From a virus, in the IMG/VR virus record IMGVR_UViG_3300032236_001802, positions 1-64,000 of that record: a DNA stretch of 64,000 nt, one strand, 5' to 3'. Position 1 is the stretch's first letter. Each line of letters opens with the position of its first letter. Under the pieces are notes generated by a model that saw nothing but the letters and a program-made list of their open reading frames with translations, had not been told where the DNA came from and made no database searches. The position numbers were made by a program, and so were the translations under genes. Below, one piece after another: positions 15,988-23,006 of the stretch.

Positions 15988-17433
15988 CTATGAATCTAAA
16001 TCCTCACTTTCCCTAAATAGTCGCTCAAGCTTTTGTCGGTTAGATTCTGGAGCATCACCCGAACCAGCAGACGGCGGAGTTGAATCAGAACCACTGGAAC
16101 CCGTGGGGTTAGCCGTGGGGTTAGGGGGCTCGGGGTTGGGGTTGCTAGGCATGGAAGGGTTGTACCCGGTAGGATTACCCTCAAGATCTAAACCAGGCAG
16201 ACTGGCAGGGTACCAGCGCCCTTTTGCGTAGACCAGGGCCGGGTTTTTGACTGCACTCAGCAAAGCTGCCAGCTCACCCCTGAGCGCTTCATTTTGGCGG
16301 GTTCCCAATCTGTAGAAAATGGTATCGGCCATGATTTCCCCGATCGCCGTGCCGGGGAAAATAGCCACAGCCTTAGACCTGTGCTCCTGCGGAATGAATT
16401 CGGCGGCTGCCATAGAGACAGATACACCAATCAACCGCCGCCGAATTTTGCGGGTGAATGTACTGTACTTGAGCATCCATGGCCCCACAATATCCCGGCA
16501 CCGGCCACGGGATTCCCGGATCCGTTTCTTATTGAGCGATCGCAGTTCGGATAGGGTGTCCGGCGCTTCCTCCATGATCGTGACCCGCTCAGGGAACTCA
16601 TTGCGCCCACCGCGAAACTCTTCAGCTTCGGCCTCAATATCCAGCAAATCCTGTTCCATGGAATCTAGGATCTGTTCGGCGTTGCACAGGAGGGTTGCCC
16701 CTTGCCATTCCGAGGTTCGCCCGTAGGCGTCCCATGCTCGGATCTGAGCTTTTAGGACGTGCTTTGATAGCCATTTGACGAACTTGGACTTACCCGCGCC
16801 CATGCCCCCGATTACCACGACCACGGGATAACGATCTATGTCCTTAAGATCCTCCCACTGGAAATAGGTTGAATTGGTCCCCTGGGTTGGATAGGAGATC
16901 GCCGGGTCCGGCTGCTGCATGGGTTGCCCTGGACCGGGCTGTCCTGCTGGCTGTCCTGCTGGCGGTTGATAACCCTGCCCCTGGTACCCTTGGGCCTGCA
17001 TGATTGCCGGATAAGCGATCGGCATAGGATTCAGCATCCGCTCGATCTTCTGCATCTCCAATCGTGCGGGAAGGGTTCGCACCATGGCCTCGGCCTCCAT
17101 CTGCAACACGCGCTCACGATAGTTAAGATCGCGCTCCATATCATCCTGGGTTTGGATTTCCTCAAGAGCATTTTCATGCTCTGCTTCAATGCAGATCATT
17201 TCTGCTGTTTTGTGCATTGACCAAAGTTCGGAGGGGATTTCACCCTTTTGAGCATTGCGTGCGCCCCAACCTGCCGCCGCCAGCCCCAGCACTAGGGGAG
17301 CAATCCGCCACGGGCGAGGGGTGGAAATCGTTACACCAAGCAACACGATCGCCGCGATCGCACATCCAAAACTGGTGGCCGCTAACCGCTCGGAGAGGTA
17401 ACGGGATTCATCTGCTGATAATGATAAAGTCAT
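15988..17433 (-). CDS. Membrane-anchored P-loop ATPase, FtsK/HerA-like outline
   Basis: 481 residues, starting at ATG 17433 in a TAATG overlap with AGAGGTGAT just upstream. Two membrane helices lie at ~24-36 and ~45-58, followed by an acidic coiled coil (70-125), a Gln/Gly/Pro-rich linker (140-185), a nucleotide-binding domain with Walker A GGMGAGKS at 209-216 and Walker B-like RVTIMEEAPD near 283-292, and a disordered Pro/Ser tail. The arrangement resembles plasmid DNA-transfer or packaging ATPases and Zot-type proteins. The function is unknown. It is the last gene in a ten-gene operon. Confidence 0.6.
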   Translation of the reverse strand: MTLSLSADESRYLSERLAATSFGCAIAAIVLLGVTISTPRPWRIAPLVLGLAAAGWGARNAQKGEIPSELWSMHKTAEMICIEAEHENALEEIQTQDDMERDLNYRERVLQMEAEAMVRTLPARLEMQKIERMLNPMPIAYPAIMQAQGYQGQGYQPPAGQPAGQPGPGQPMQQPDPAISYPTQGTNSTYFQWEDLKDIDRYPVVVVIGGMGAGKSKFVKWLSKHVLKAQIRAWDAYGRTSEWQGATLLCNAEQILDSMEQDLLDIEAEAEEFRGGRNEFPERVTIMEEAPDTLSELRSLNKKRIRESRGRCRDIVGPWMLKYSTFTRKIRRRLIGVSVSMAAAEFIPQEHRSKAVAIFPGTAIGEIMADTIFYRLGTRQNEALRGELAALLSAVKNPALVYAKGRWYPASLPGLDLEGNPTGYNPSMPSNPNPEPPNPTANPTGSSGSDSTPPSAGSGDAPESNRQKLERLFRESEDLDS

Positions 17434-17798
17434 TACTTGATCACCTCTGGTAACACCTCGGCGTAACAAATGAGTTGATTGGCCAGCATTCTAGCCACTT
17501 GGAGATCCTTGATCGCCGTTGGCAGATCCCTGCGGCAGGTTGCAGCAAAGCAATCCTCTGCCGCTGTGCGGATCCAAAAGGAGAACTGAACATTTACCTC
17601 ATCTGGCAAAACTTTCAGCAATCCAGAGATCAAGGTGTGGTAACCCTCGATTAAATCCTCTAGGCCGCTGTTTTCGTTAATGATGACGAGCGCGTAACGC
17701 TCACAGAGCCGATTTACAGCCTCATGGGCATTTAGGCGATCGCTGGTTTTCGGTGGGTGGTATCGAAACATTTGCGCGAGCTGGGCTTCAGAATACAT
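17433..17798 (-). CDS. Hypothetical protein with Acb2-like N-terminus
   Basis: 121 residues. The first 38 (MFRYHPPKTSDRLNAHEAVN...RLCERYALVI) resemble the short helical phage family that includes Acb2-type cyclic-nucleotide sponges, whose members open FxYHpP.. and have a C-terminal helix of the form lxxAxmxaNxxI. Here the C-terminus reads DLQVARMLANQLICYAE, which fits. The middle third is longer than expected and contains two Cys. The call is a weak inference. The gene overlaps the ATPase by five bases. Confidence 0.3.
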   Translation of the reverse strand: MYSEAQLAQMFRYHPPKTSDRLNAHEAVNRLCERYALVIINENSGLEDLIEGYHTLISGLLKVLPDEVNVQFSFWIRTAAEDCFAATCRRDLPTAIKDLQVARMLANQLICYAEVLPEVIK

Positions 17799-17800
17799 AG

Positions 17801-18208
17801 TTAGATCCCTAGGATTAATTTGATTGTCAGTGCCAGGATATAGAGCAAAAAGGTGTCGGTCAGGAAATCAGCGATCGCTACCCTGAAATTGCGCCGTAAC
17901 CGCTCATGTTTGACATTTAGAAGCGGCTTGTAGCGGGCGATCTGAACAGCTTCAATCGTTTCGGCGTCATACAGGGATAGGCATGTCTGATAGTACAAAC
18001 GAACGCCCCAGAATCGGGAGATTGAGGCAAGTTTTTCATGATTCTGCCATCGTTTCTGGAGCGAATCAGCTTTGCCGATGTAGACCACGGGAGCTAAAGG
18101 GTTCCACCATTGGATTGCATAATAAACCCCCGGTTTGGGCGGTAACTTGTTTCGGTGGCGTAGGGGAACAGACGGCTTGAGTGTTAGGGGTAGCAGAAGT
18201 CGGCGCAT
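17801..18208 (-). CDS. GIY-YIG-like nuclease with C-terminal membrane helix
   Basis: 135 residues. PGVYYAI...APVVYIGKADSLQKRWQNHEK at residues ~26-58 is the GIY-YIG signature (GxYY..., VYIGK-x(n)-R-x-NH) and FWGVRLYYQTC and the Glu in ETIEAVQI follow as the conserved Glu region, so the catalytic frame looks intact. The last 20 residues form a membrane helix (FLLYILALTIKLILGI). It is short for a homing enzyme, and the membrane anchor is unusual. It sits in the membrane-protein operon, consistent with working at the envelope on entering or leaving DNA, but that is inference. Confidence 0.65.
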   Translation of the reverse strand: MRRLLLPLTLKPSVPLRHRNKLPPKPGVYYAIQWWNPLAPVVYIGKADSLQKRWQNHEKLASISRFWGVRLYYQTCLSLYDAETIEAVQIARYKPLLNVKHERLRRNFRVAIADFLTDTFLLYILALTIKLILGI

Positions 18209-18217
18209 GATTCCCCC

Positions 18218-18448
18218 CTAAACGATCCAAAGGATCACGCCAAGCGCGATCGCCCCGGCACTGAGGAAGCCATAAGGCTTTAGCTCATCGCCCAGCAGTA
18301 GGGTGAATCCCAGGGCGGCAATGATCGTGGCAGGCATAATGACGATGCCCCTTGGAAGCGCTGAAAGAGCGCCATGCAGGAGCGCAGAAAGAAAGATTCC
18401 GCCGATCATGAAACAGACGATTTTAAGCACTTCCAATAGTTGGGTCAT
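18218..18448 (-). CDS. Small membrane protein, three helices
   Basis: 76 residues with three hydrophobic helices: VLKIVCFMIGGIFLSALL, IVIMPATIIAALGFTLLLG and FLSAGAIALGVILWIV. It starts in an ATGA overlap with the 35-residue membrane peptide upstream. The size and topology are those of class I-like holins, but no lysis gene is next to it; it may instead belong to the ATPase complex. No family is recognised. Confidence 0.5.
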   Translation of the reverse strand: MTQLLEVLKIVCFMIGGIFLSALLHGALSALPRGIVIMPATIIAALGFTLLLGDELKPYGFLSAGAIALGVILWIV

Positions 18449-18552
18449 CTTGGTTTTCTCCAGAGGGCTAGATGTAGCAAGGTGGCAAGGAATGCAGCAG
18501 TGATAAAAATGAGGGCGATTTTCATCGCTGCTGCCAGTATCAGGGCTGGCAT
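18445..18552 (-). CDS. Membrane mini-protein, 35 aa
   Basis: Starts at ATG 18552 (MPALILAAAMKIALIFITAA), with AGGTTAA eight bases upstream, three bases after the stop of the preceding gene. It ends in a TGA that overlaps the next gene's ATG. Nearly the whole peptide is one hydrophobic helix ending in a basic tail (WRKPR), i.e. a single-pass protein. The tight coupling to both neighbours supports expression. It is short enough to be missed by gene finders. Confidence 0.5.
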   Translation of the reverse strand: MPALILAAAMKIALIFITAAFLATLLHLALWRKPR

Positions 18553-18555
18553 GGC

Positions 18556-19233
18556 TTAACCTGCTCGGCGCTCAAACCTGAGCACGCGCCCACTGGTCGG
18601 GGTGTAGGTTGGTTCCTTCGCCTCTGGGCTGCGGACCTGCCCTCGGGCTGCTCGGTAGCGTTCCACTAGGGATTTTTTGGCCACAGTGGCTTTTGTGTTC
18701 TCCAGTGCAGTTTTCTCGCTGAACAGGGCACTTTCGTAGCCCATAGCGTTTTCGTGTTTAGTATTCTCCAACCCAATGCCCAGATCAAGCCGTAGCCGCT
18801 CCAGCTCAAAGGCGTTAGCGTCGCGGTGATTCAGGACGCCCATGCGGGTATTGTGCCCGTATGCTTCCTGATTGAGTTTGACCTCGGTGGCCGCGACGTT
18901 GGAGCGCGATCGCATCACGTTCTTAGCCAGTTCAAGCCGTTGGCGCTGAACTTCCTCCCAGGTTTCCAGGTTCCTGGTCTGAGTAGTGACGTACTGTTTC
19001 CAGTGCTCCAGAAGTTGAGTTAACGCGGCTCCATCGCCCTGGGCGTTGTTCACATCTTCTGCGGTCAAGTTGCCCCAGTTAACAACCCAGGGCAACGAAT
19101 CTGTCCAAGCCTGCACATCGCCCCATCGGGCATTCGCAATTCCAAACCGGGAGCCGCTGTCGGTACCGCCGCCGTCAGTTTCAATCCCAACAGCTTCGGC
19201 AGTAGTTGCAAAAATGCTCTTTTTCTTAGGCAT
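18556..19233 (-). CDS. Coiled-coil protein, 225 aa
   Basis: Soluble and charged. An N-terminal Gly/Ser-rich stretch is followed by a long helical segment from ~75 to 195 with heptad-like repeats (LETWEEVQRQRLELAKNVMRS, NAFELERLRLDLGIGLENTK), so it probably forms a coiled coil. No known domain. It starts three bases after the preceding gene, consistent with an operon-encoded complex. It may be a scaffold or linker to the ATPase, which is inference. Confidence 0.5.
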   Translation of the reverse strand: MPKKKSIFATTAEAVGIETDGGGTDSGSRFGIANARWGDVQAWTDSLPWVVNWGNLTAEDVNNAQGDGAALTQLLEHWKQYVTTQTRNLETWEEVQRQRLELAKNVMRSRSNVAATEVKLNQEAYGHNTRMGVLNHRDANAFELERLRLDLGIGLENTKHENAMGYESALFSEKTALENTKATVAKKSLVERYRAARGQVRSPEAKEPTYTPTSGRVLRFERRAG

Positions 19234-19236
19234 GGG

Positions 19237-19728
19237 TTAAATCCCTCCTGGGGAAAGCTGCAAGGTGGTCTTAGGGGCGATCGCCTTCTGATCTGGGCCT
19301 TGCCCTTGAAGCGGCTGTGCAGACTTTGAGGGCAAAACCTGCACATCGATCGCCCGTGGGGTGACCGCCGATTCAATTGCCCCAACTTCGTAACCAGACA
19401 TAGTTTGGGTGATGCGAACCCGTTCCCCGATGAGATCCAGGGTTAGCCCGCACTGGGTGCTATAGGTGAAATCAACCCTGAGGTTAGTAGTTGGGCGATC
19501 GCCATACTGCCAATACTGACCACAGTGGATCGCGCCCATTTCTTCAACTAGAGCCTGCTCGGCCTGAATGTCGTTGTCGATGCATTCGATTAGCTGGTTA
19601 TCTCGCCGCCGCAGCAGTAGCAAGCGGTGACGCCCCAAACCCGAACGGCTCGGAGTATTTAACAGAGTGAGGATATGGAGCGTTTCGGATCGCGTCCGTG
19701 CGACCAGGGAATGGGGTGCGTAGATCAT
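19237..19728 (-). CDS. Hypothetical protein, 163 aa
   Basis: A basic N-terminal segment (RSGLGRHRLLLLRRRDN) and a beta-rich middle (LRVDFTYSTQCGLTLDLIGERVRI). No membrane helix and no recognised family. It overlaps the upstream gene by four bases, so it belongs to the same operon. Confidence 0.45.
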   Translation of the reverse strand: MIYAPHSLVARTRSETLHILTLLNTPSRSGLGRHRLLLLRRRDNQLIECIDNDIQAEQALVEEMGAIHCGQYWQYGDRPTTNLRVDFTYSTQCGLTLDLIGERVRITQTMSGYEVGAIESAVTPRAIDVQVLPSKSAQPLQGQGPDQKAIAPKTTLQLSPGGI

Positions 19729-20141
19729 TGTAAAGCTCCTATTGTGACGTTCTCACCCGCTTTTCCATGGCTGGGTGAGAAGCATTTTTGTTGATTCATG
19801 TTTGCAATTGCCACTCCGATGGCAAGGCCGAAAGTTGTACCGAAGACGAAAGCACCAATGATCATCACCCTTGACCGCAGCGAAAACACTACCGACATCA
19901 TCGCTAACCGCATCTGCCACTCCTGTCGAATCAGATCGTACTGAGTGGCTGGATGTTCAGACGCGATCGCCTGTTGCTCGATTAACCTGGACAGCTCTGC
20001 ATCAGTCATTTCATTGACGCCGCGCAGAAGCCGATACTCTTGGACCGCTTGCCCCTGTACCAAGCCGTTGACCGATTTACACAGAGCGTCTGTTCGCTGC
20101 TGCGTAAATCGAGCTAAATACTTGGCATGGTAGGAAGTCAT
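19725..20141 (-). CDS. Membrane protein, 138 aa
   Basis: A mostly helical soluble part (residues 1-70), followed by two near-adjacent hydrophobic segments (MAMMSVVFSLR and RVMIIGAFVFGTTFGLAIGVAIA), so at least one membrane helix. The coding sequence end includes a TTCTCACCC/GGGTGAGAA inverted repeat seen elsewhere in the window. No family is recognised. It may be one subunit of the operon's envelope complex. Confidence 0.5.
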   Translation of the reverse strand: MTSYHAKYLARFTQQRTDALCKSVNGLVQGQAVQEYRLLRGVNEMTDAELSRLIEQQAIASEHPATQYDLIRQEWQMRLAMMSVVFSLRSRVMIIGAFVFGTTFGLAIGVAIANMNQQKCFSPSHGKAGENVTIGALQ

Positions 20142-20143
20142 TG

Positions 20144-20518
20144 TTAGGCGAGTCCGTATTTTTGTAAGAAATCGGTAACCTTAGCGTCCGAATCCTTGAT
20201 AAGCCCGTCTACAGCCGTGCTTAGTTCGGTTTGGCGGGCCACTGTTGCGGCGTTGATACCGCCAGCCCTGCGCTCAAGCTTTGCTCGAACTTCAGCGTCG
20301 ATCGCTTCAGGGATGGCCCCATAGATGGAAGCGATCGCGCCGCTGGCTTGGTTAACAATCTGACTGGCTGTCTGTGCAGCTTCCTGAACTGCTGCGACTC
20401 CAGTTCCCTGGATCACAACGGCAAGAGAGTCCTTTTTACTGGTCTTTTTCCGCTTGACCCCGGTTGGGGCTGGCTGCGGAATACTGGATTCTGTTTTCGC
20501 TAATTCTGAACTTGACAT
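20144..20518 (-). CDS. Small alanine-rich helical protein
   Basis: 124 residues. A lysine-rich motif (VKRKKTSKKDS) near 20-35 is followed by Ala/Val-rich amphipathic helices (VAAVQEAAQTASQIVNQ, IPEAIDAEVRAKLERR). There is no recognised family. It overlaps the upstream gene by 19 bases. Such proteins often bind nucleic acid or membranes; nothing further can be said. Confidence 0.45.
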   Translation of the reverse strand: MSSSELAKTESSIPQPAPTGVKRKKTSKKDSLAVVIQGTGVAAVQEAAQTASQIVNQASGAIASIYGAIPEAIDAEVRAKLERRAGGINAATVARQTELSTAVDGLIKDSDAKVTDFLQKYGLA

Positions 20519-20820
20519 AGCTCGTAAACCCTCCTTAGGGCGAGTGGGTAGAGCCGGTTATAGGTGTCTCCGGCAAAGTTGCGGACTCCGGCATAGTGCA
20601 GCATGGCGCAAGTGGTCAGCCCAGCGGCAATCTGTAAATTGACCTCATCTGAGGAAGTTCCCCGGATTGAGAACCGAGAGCACCAACGGGAAAAGGTTGG
20701 GGCCGGGATGGGCTTACCCGCGATGTGTTCACACCATTCCCGCAGGTAACCGAGGGACAATCGAATTTCCTCCGGCGTAGTGGTGTGAGTTTCAGTTTCG
20801 CGTGTGAAAACTTGGGGCAT
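20500..20820 (-). CDS. First gene of the ATPase operon, unknown
   Basis: 106 residues, helical. It starts at ATG 20820 and has two TTTCNNNNNTGAAA-like sites at and above its start, suggesting it sits right behind the operon's regulated promoter. Residues 25-50 (LREWCEHIAGKPIPAPTFSRW) and a second half (AAGLTTCAMLHYAG) show no known motif. Confidence 0.45.
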   Translation of the reverse strand: MPQVFTRETETHTTTPEEIRLSLGYLREWCEHIAGKPIPAPTFSRWCSRFSIRGTSSDEVNLQIAAGLTTCAMLHYAGVRNFAGDTYNRLYPLALRRVYELCQVQN

Positions 20821-20862
20821 GATCCTTGATTTCTGGCGGTTTTAGAGTTTCATGTGTGAAAA
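20795..20862. promoter_or_regulatory. Two TTTC-N4-TGAAA operator-like sites
   Basis: TTTCGCGTGTGAAA (20796-20809) and TTTCATGTGTGAAA (20848-20861), spaced about 52 bases apart, flank the start of the ATPase operon. The second is a perfect 5-4-5 inverted repeat and the first has one change. They are candidate sites for the ribbon-helix-helix protein encoded divergently at 20983. Confidence 0.5.
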
Positions 20863-20982
20863 AATCCGAAACTTAAATAAGAGATTAACACAGGTTTTGG
20901 AGTTTTCACCGTTTTTCTGTCGGTGTTTTGTCGGGTTGATAGCGGCTTGCTGTACGATAGGAACACCTGAAAGGTGTGTGAT

Positions 20983-21297
20983 ATGGCAAAACCCGAATCT
21001 ATCCGAATTGATATCCGAGTAACCCCGAAACAGCTTGAGCGGGCAGATGACCTGGCTAACGCTTTGACAAGCGATCGCCCGGACGTAATGAGAACGGCCT
21101 TGGATCTGGGTTTTGATCAGTTGGAGCTTCGGCAGTTGCAGCACTGGCAGTATTTGAATGCCAAGCTGGTCAATGCGAAGCTGGGAGGGCGGCGGCAGAA
21201 CATAGCCGATGCCCTGGATCTGCTTACTCAGGATGGCGAGGATCTTGAGGGCCGGATTAAAAAAGTAATTGCCCTACTTGAAGGGGCGATCGGTTGA
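20983..21297 (+). CDS. Ribbon-helix-helix regulator-like protein
   Basis: 104 residues, start at ATG 20983 with AAAGG about 9 bases upstream; an alternative GTG three codons earlier is less likely. SIRIDIRVTPKQLERADDLANAL is the beta strand and first helix of a ribbon-helix-helix (MetJ/Arc) fold, with DVMRTALDLGFDQLEL as the second helix. It is divergent from the ATPase operon and therefore a likely local regulator of it. Its C-terminal extension is Lys/Asp-rich and helical. Confidence 0.6.
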   Translation: MAKPESIRIDIRVTPKQLERADDLANALTSDRPDVMRTALDLGFDQLELRQLQHWQYLNAKLVNAKLGGRRQNIADALDLLTQDGEDLEGRIKKVIALLEGAIG

Positions 21298-21432
21298 TGC
21301 GATCGCGTTGACCAAGAATTTGAGGGTGGGCTGCTGCTGCACTACCTCATACCCATGCCAGCCCACCCAAACCCCGCCGCCAAAGGTTAGGGTTAGGGGG
21401 ATTAAGTAGCACACTAACTTAATGATTTTCAT
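21274..21432 (-). CDS. Membrane/secreted mini-protein, 52 aa
   Basis: Starts at ATG 21432, three bases after the preceding gene's stop, with AAGGGA about 8 bases upstream. The N-terminus is MKIIKLVCYLIPLTLTFGGG, a signal-anchor-like segment, then a short hydrophilic tail. Its end overlaps the last 24 bases of the ribbon-helix-helix gene on the other strand. Function unknown. Confidence 0.45.
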   Translation of the reverse strand: MKIIKLVCYLIPLTLTFGGGVWVGWHGYEVVQQQPTLKFLVNAIASTDRPFK

Positions 21433-21435
21433 GGA

Positions 21436-21948
21436 TTATCCCTTTTTGCGCGCCCGCACGGGAGGGGCCGGGGATGGTTGGGGAGCGGGTTGGGCTTCAA
21501 TCCTGGCATCCTCCAACCGCATCAACCGTAACCAAGCGGCGTCCAATCGGTTGGATTCGGAGATCTGCCGCGCTCTGATCTCACTCCAGCCTGCGAACCC
21601 TGTTGCCAGCAGCAACCCAGCGATCGCCGTCAGGGTCCAAGCCGCTTTGGTGATCTTGAGATGCTTGGCAGGGTTCGGTTGAGGGTATTCCAGAGCATTG
21701 AGGCGATCGTTCAGACTATCGCCCTCGACTCTGGTCAGATAGTCTTGCGTCATCTGGAGTTCGATCAACTCCAATCGATTGGATAACAGGGTTAGCTGTT
21801 CGCCCTGTATGGCGAACCCAACATCAGACGAGCCTAACCGCCTGTGTATGGCCTGCAAGTCGGCTCGGGTAACGGGAGGCAGTTCTACCGTTTTAGGCTC
21901 CTGTGTTTGTTCAATCTCGGTTTCTGAAATCTTTGAAATCTTGAGCAT
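21436..21948 (-). CDS. Coiled-coil membrane protein, 170 aa
   Basis: I choose ATG 21948 because GGAG stands seven bases before it; an upstream frame extends to 21999. An N-terminal helical region (residues 25-75) is followed by one membrane helix (AWTLTAIAGLLLATGFAGW) near ~110 and a Pro/Ala-rich C-terminal tail (PAPQPSPAPPVRARKKG). The arrangement is that of a single-pass protein with coiled coils on both sides. It is divergent from 22241 and precedes the 52-residue gene. Confidence 0.5.
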   Translation of the reverse strand: MLKISKISETEIEQTQEPKTVELPPVTRADLQAIHRRLGSSDVGFAIQGEQLTLLSNRLELIELQMTQDYLTRVEGDSLNDRLNALEYPQPNPAKHLKITKAAWTLTAIAGLLLATGFAGWSEIRARQISESNRLDAAWLRLMRLEDARIEAQPAPQPSPAPPVRARKKG

Positions 21949-21991
21949 ACTGTTCTCCATACACGAAAGACACGCCGATGATAGCAGCAAA

Positions 21992-22019
21992 CCCGACAAA
22001 AAACCGTTATTTTGTCGGG
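21992..22019. promoter_or_regulatory. Inverted repeat CCCGACAAAA in divergent region
   Basis: CCCGACAAAA ... TTTTGTCGGG, a perfect 10-bp stem around AACCGTTA, 45 bases upstream of the membrane protein start and between divergent genes. The half-site TTTTGTCGGG occurs again at about 20925-20940 upstream of the ribbon-helix-helix gene. Likely an operator for the same regulator; a hairpin in RNA is the alternative. Confidence 0.5.
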
Positions 22020-22056
22020 GTAATCACGGTTTTTTCAGATTGCATCCCTTTTAGGG

Positions 22057-22085
22057 TTGACAACCAACCACGGGTAAGCGATACT
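22057..22085 (+). promoter_or_regulatory. Sigma70-like promoter
   Basis: TTGACA at 22057-22062, 17-base spacer, GATACT at 22080-22085, then A-rich sequence. It drives the plus-strand accessory block starting at 22118 or 22241. Confidence 0.7.
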
Positions 22086-22117
22086 GAAAGAGTAACGAAC
22101 GCGAGAGGATCGCAAGT

Positions 22118-22183
22118 ATGATGACAGCGCGTAAAGAGGGGTTATTGAGTTTTCGCTGTTGCCCGCAGATGAAAAACTGCTGA
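22118..22183 (+). CDS. Possible 21-aa leader peptide
   Basis: ATGATGACAGCG... to TGA at 22181, with GAGAGG about 9 bases upstream, directly after the promoter. MMTARKEGLLSFRCCPQMKNC contains three cysteines. The location between promoter and the first gene of the block suggests a leader or merely an unused ORF. Confidence 0.25.
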   Translation: MMTARKEGLLSFRCCPQMKNC

Positions 22184-22240
22184 AAGTGAAGGTTGATTGC
22201 TAGTTCGGATCAAAAACCATCAAAAACCAAGGAAACTGCC

Positions 22241-22696
22241 ATGTCGAATATTGAATACATCAACGGTCAAGAAAGTCACACCTCTAACTGGGGGAAATAC
22301 TACGTCAAAGGGCTGGAAAAGTGGGGAGTCAAGGAAGATTTTGCCGAGAATCGGCAAGACAAGCATCATTCTTATCAAGGTATCTGTGCCACGGAAGTTC
22401 CAGACGGAACGATTTTTACAATATTTGAACAGTCGGGAAACAAGCACGGTACAGATACCTATGTGTTTACGGTTTGCGAAACAAGCGATGAATCCTTTAC
22501 CAGCGATATATCTGGGTATGGATCGGGTAAGTGTGAAGGGAATTTTAAGATTATTGCCCGTGGCGCAACAAAAACAACCGCGCCGCGCCTAATGCAATGG
22601 TGGATCGATTCTTCGGTGAAAACCTTGGAATTTGCCCAGCACTGCGCGACGTACATCACAAAAAGGGGGATTAAAGAGCTTCCGCCTATGTCGTAG
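22241..22696 (+). CDS. Hypothetical protein, 151 aa
   Basis: ATG 22241 with AAGGAAAC just upstream is preferred to the earlier in-frame ATG at 22193. The protein is soluble, rich in aromatic residues and aspartate (DTYVFTVCETSDESFTSDI), with a C-terminal helix (LMQWWIDSSVKTLEFAQ). No family is recognised. It is the first gene of a plus-strand accessory run and may be an early host-takeover protein. Confidence 0.45.
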   Translation: MSNIEYINGQESHTSNWGKYYVKGLEKWGVKEDFAENRQDKHHSYQGICATEVPDGTIFTIFEQSGNKHGTDTYVFTVCETSDESFTSDISGYGSGKCEGNFKIIARGATKTTAPRLMQWWIDSSVKTLEFAQHCATYITKRGIKELPPMS

Positions 22697-22738
22697 CTAG
22701 ATTTCATTTCCCAGTTAAACCTACAAGCAGGAGACAAG

Positions 22739-22933
22739 ATGATTTTTGTTGCAGCTACTGAGATGCTTGGCATGGTCGCATTAGGTCCGGAGGAGGCGCG
22801 CCTCTCGCAAGAGGCGGCAGAAACTACCTGTTTCATAGTCCCGATAGGTCCGGAGGAGGCGCGCCTCTCGCAAGAGGCGGCAGAAACTACCTGTTTCATA
22901 GTCCCGATAGGTCCGGAGGAGGTGCAAAGTTAG
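22739..22933 (+). CDS. Small protein made of a 21-residue repeat
   Basis: 64 residues with AGGAGA before the ATG. Residues ~16-57 are two copies of GPEEARLSQEAAETTCFIVPI, with a third partial copy. The repeat is in frame with the 63-bp DNA repeat. Such a protein could be an artefact of DNA repetition rather than a conserved product, because the repeat also forms hairpins. No family is known. Confidence 0.4.
   Translation: MIFVAATEMLGMVALGPEEARLSQEAAETTCFIVPIGPEEARLSQEAAETTCFIVPIGPEEVQS
22784..22922 (+). repeat. 63-bp tandem repeat, two and a partial copies
   Basis: Copies begin at 22784, 22847 and 22910. Each contains GGTCCGGAGGAGG, a GCCTCT-CGCA-AGAGGC perfect hairpin, and AAACTACCTGTTTCATAG. 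The copies are identical and the third ends after about 13 bases. Confidence 0.9.
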
Positions 22934-22966
22934 GCGATCCTTATTTCCAAATTTCCCATTTTCAAA

Positions 22967-23002
22967 TAGGTTTACTGAACTTTGAAAAGTTCAGTAAACC
23001 TA
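22967..23002 (+). promoter_or_regulatory. Perfect 16-bp hairpin immediately before a start codon
   Basis: TAGGTTTACTGAACTT ... AAGTTCAGTAAACCTA with a tiny loop, ending 4 bases before the ATG at 23007. No Shine-Dalgarno sequence lies in the remaining gap. It may gate translation of the next gene, act as a binding site, or terminate the upstream transcript (no T-run). Confidence 0.7.
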
Positions 23003-23006
23003 CAGC

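Noticed and set aside
22057-22240. Riboswitch in the leader
   Set aside because: No known aptamer core or terminator-antiterminator pair seen; only a promoter and a possible short peptide.
22459-22899. Minus-strand ORF across the repeat region
   Set aside because: It is opposite the better-supported plus-strand genes with ribosome-binding sites.
22784-22922. CRISPR array
   Set aside because: Repeats are contiguous, identical, 63 bp long and without unique spacers.
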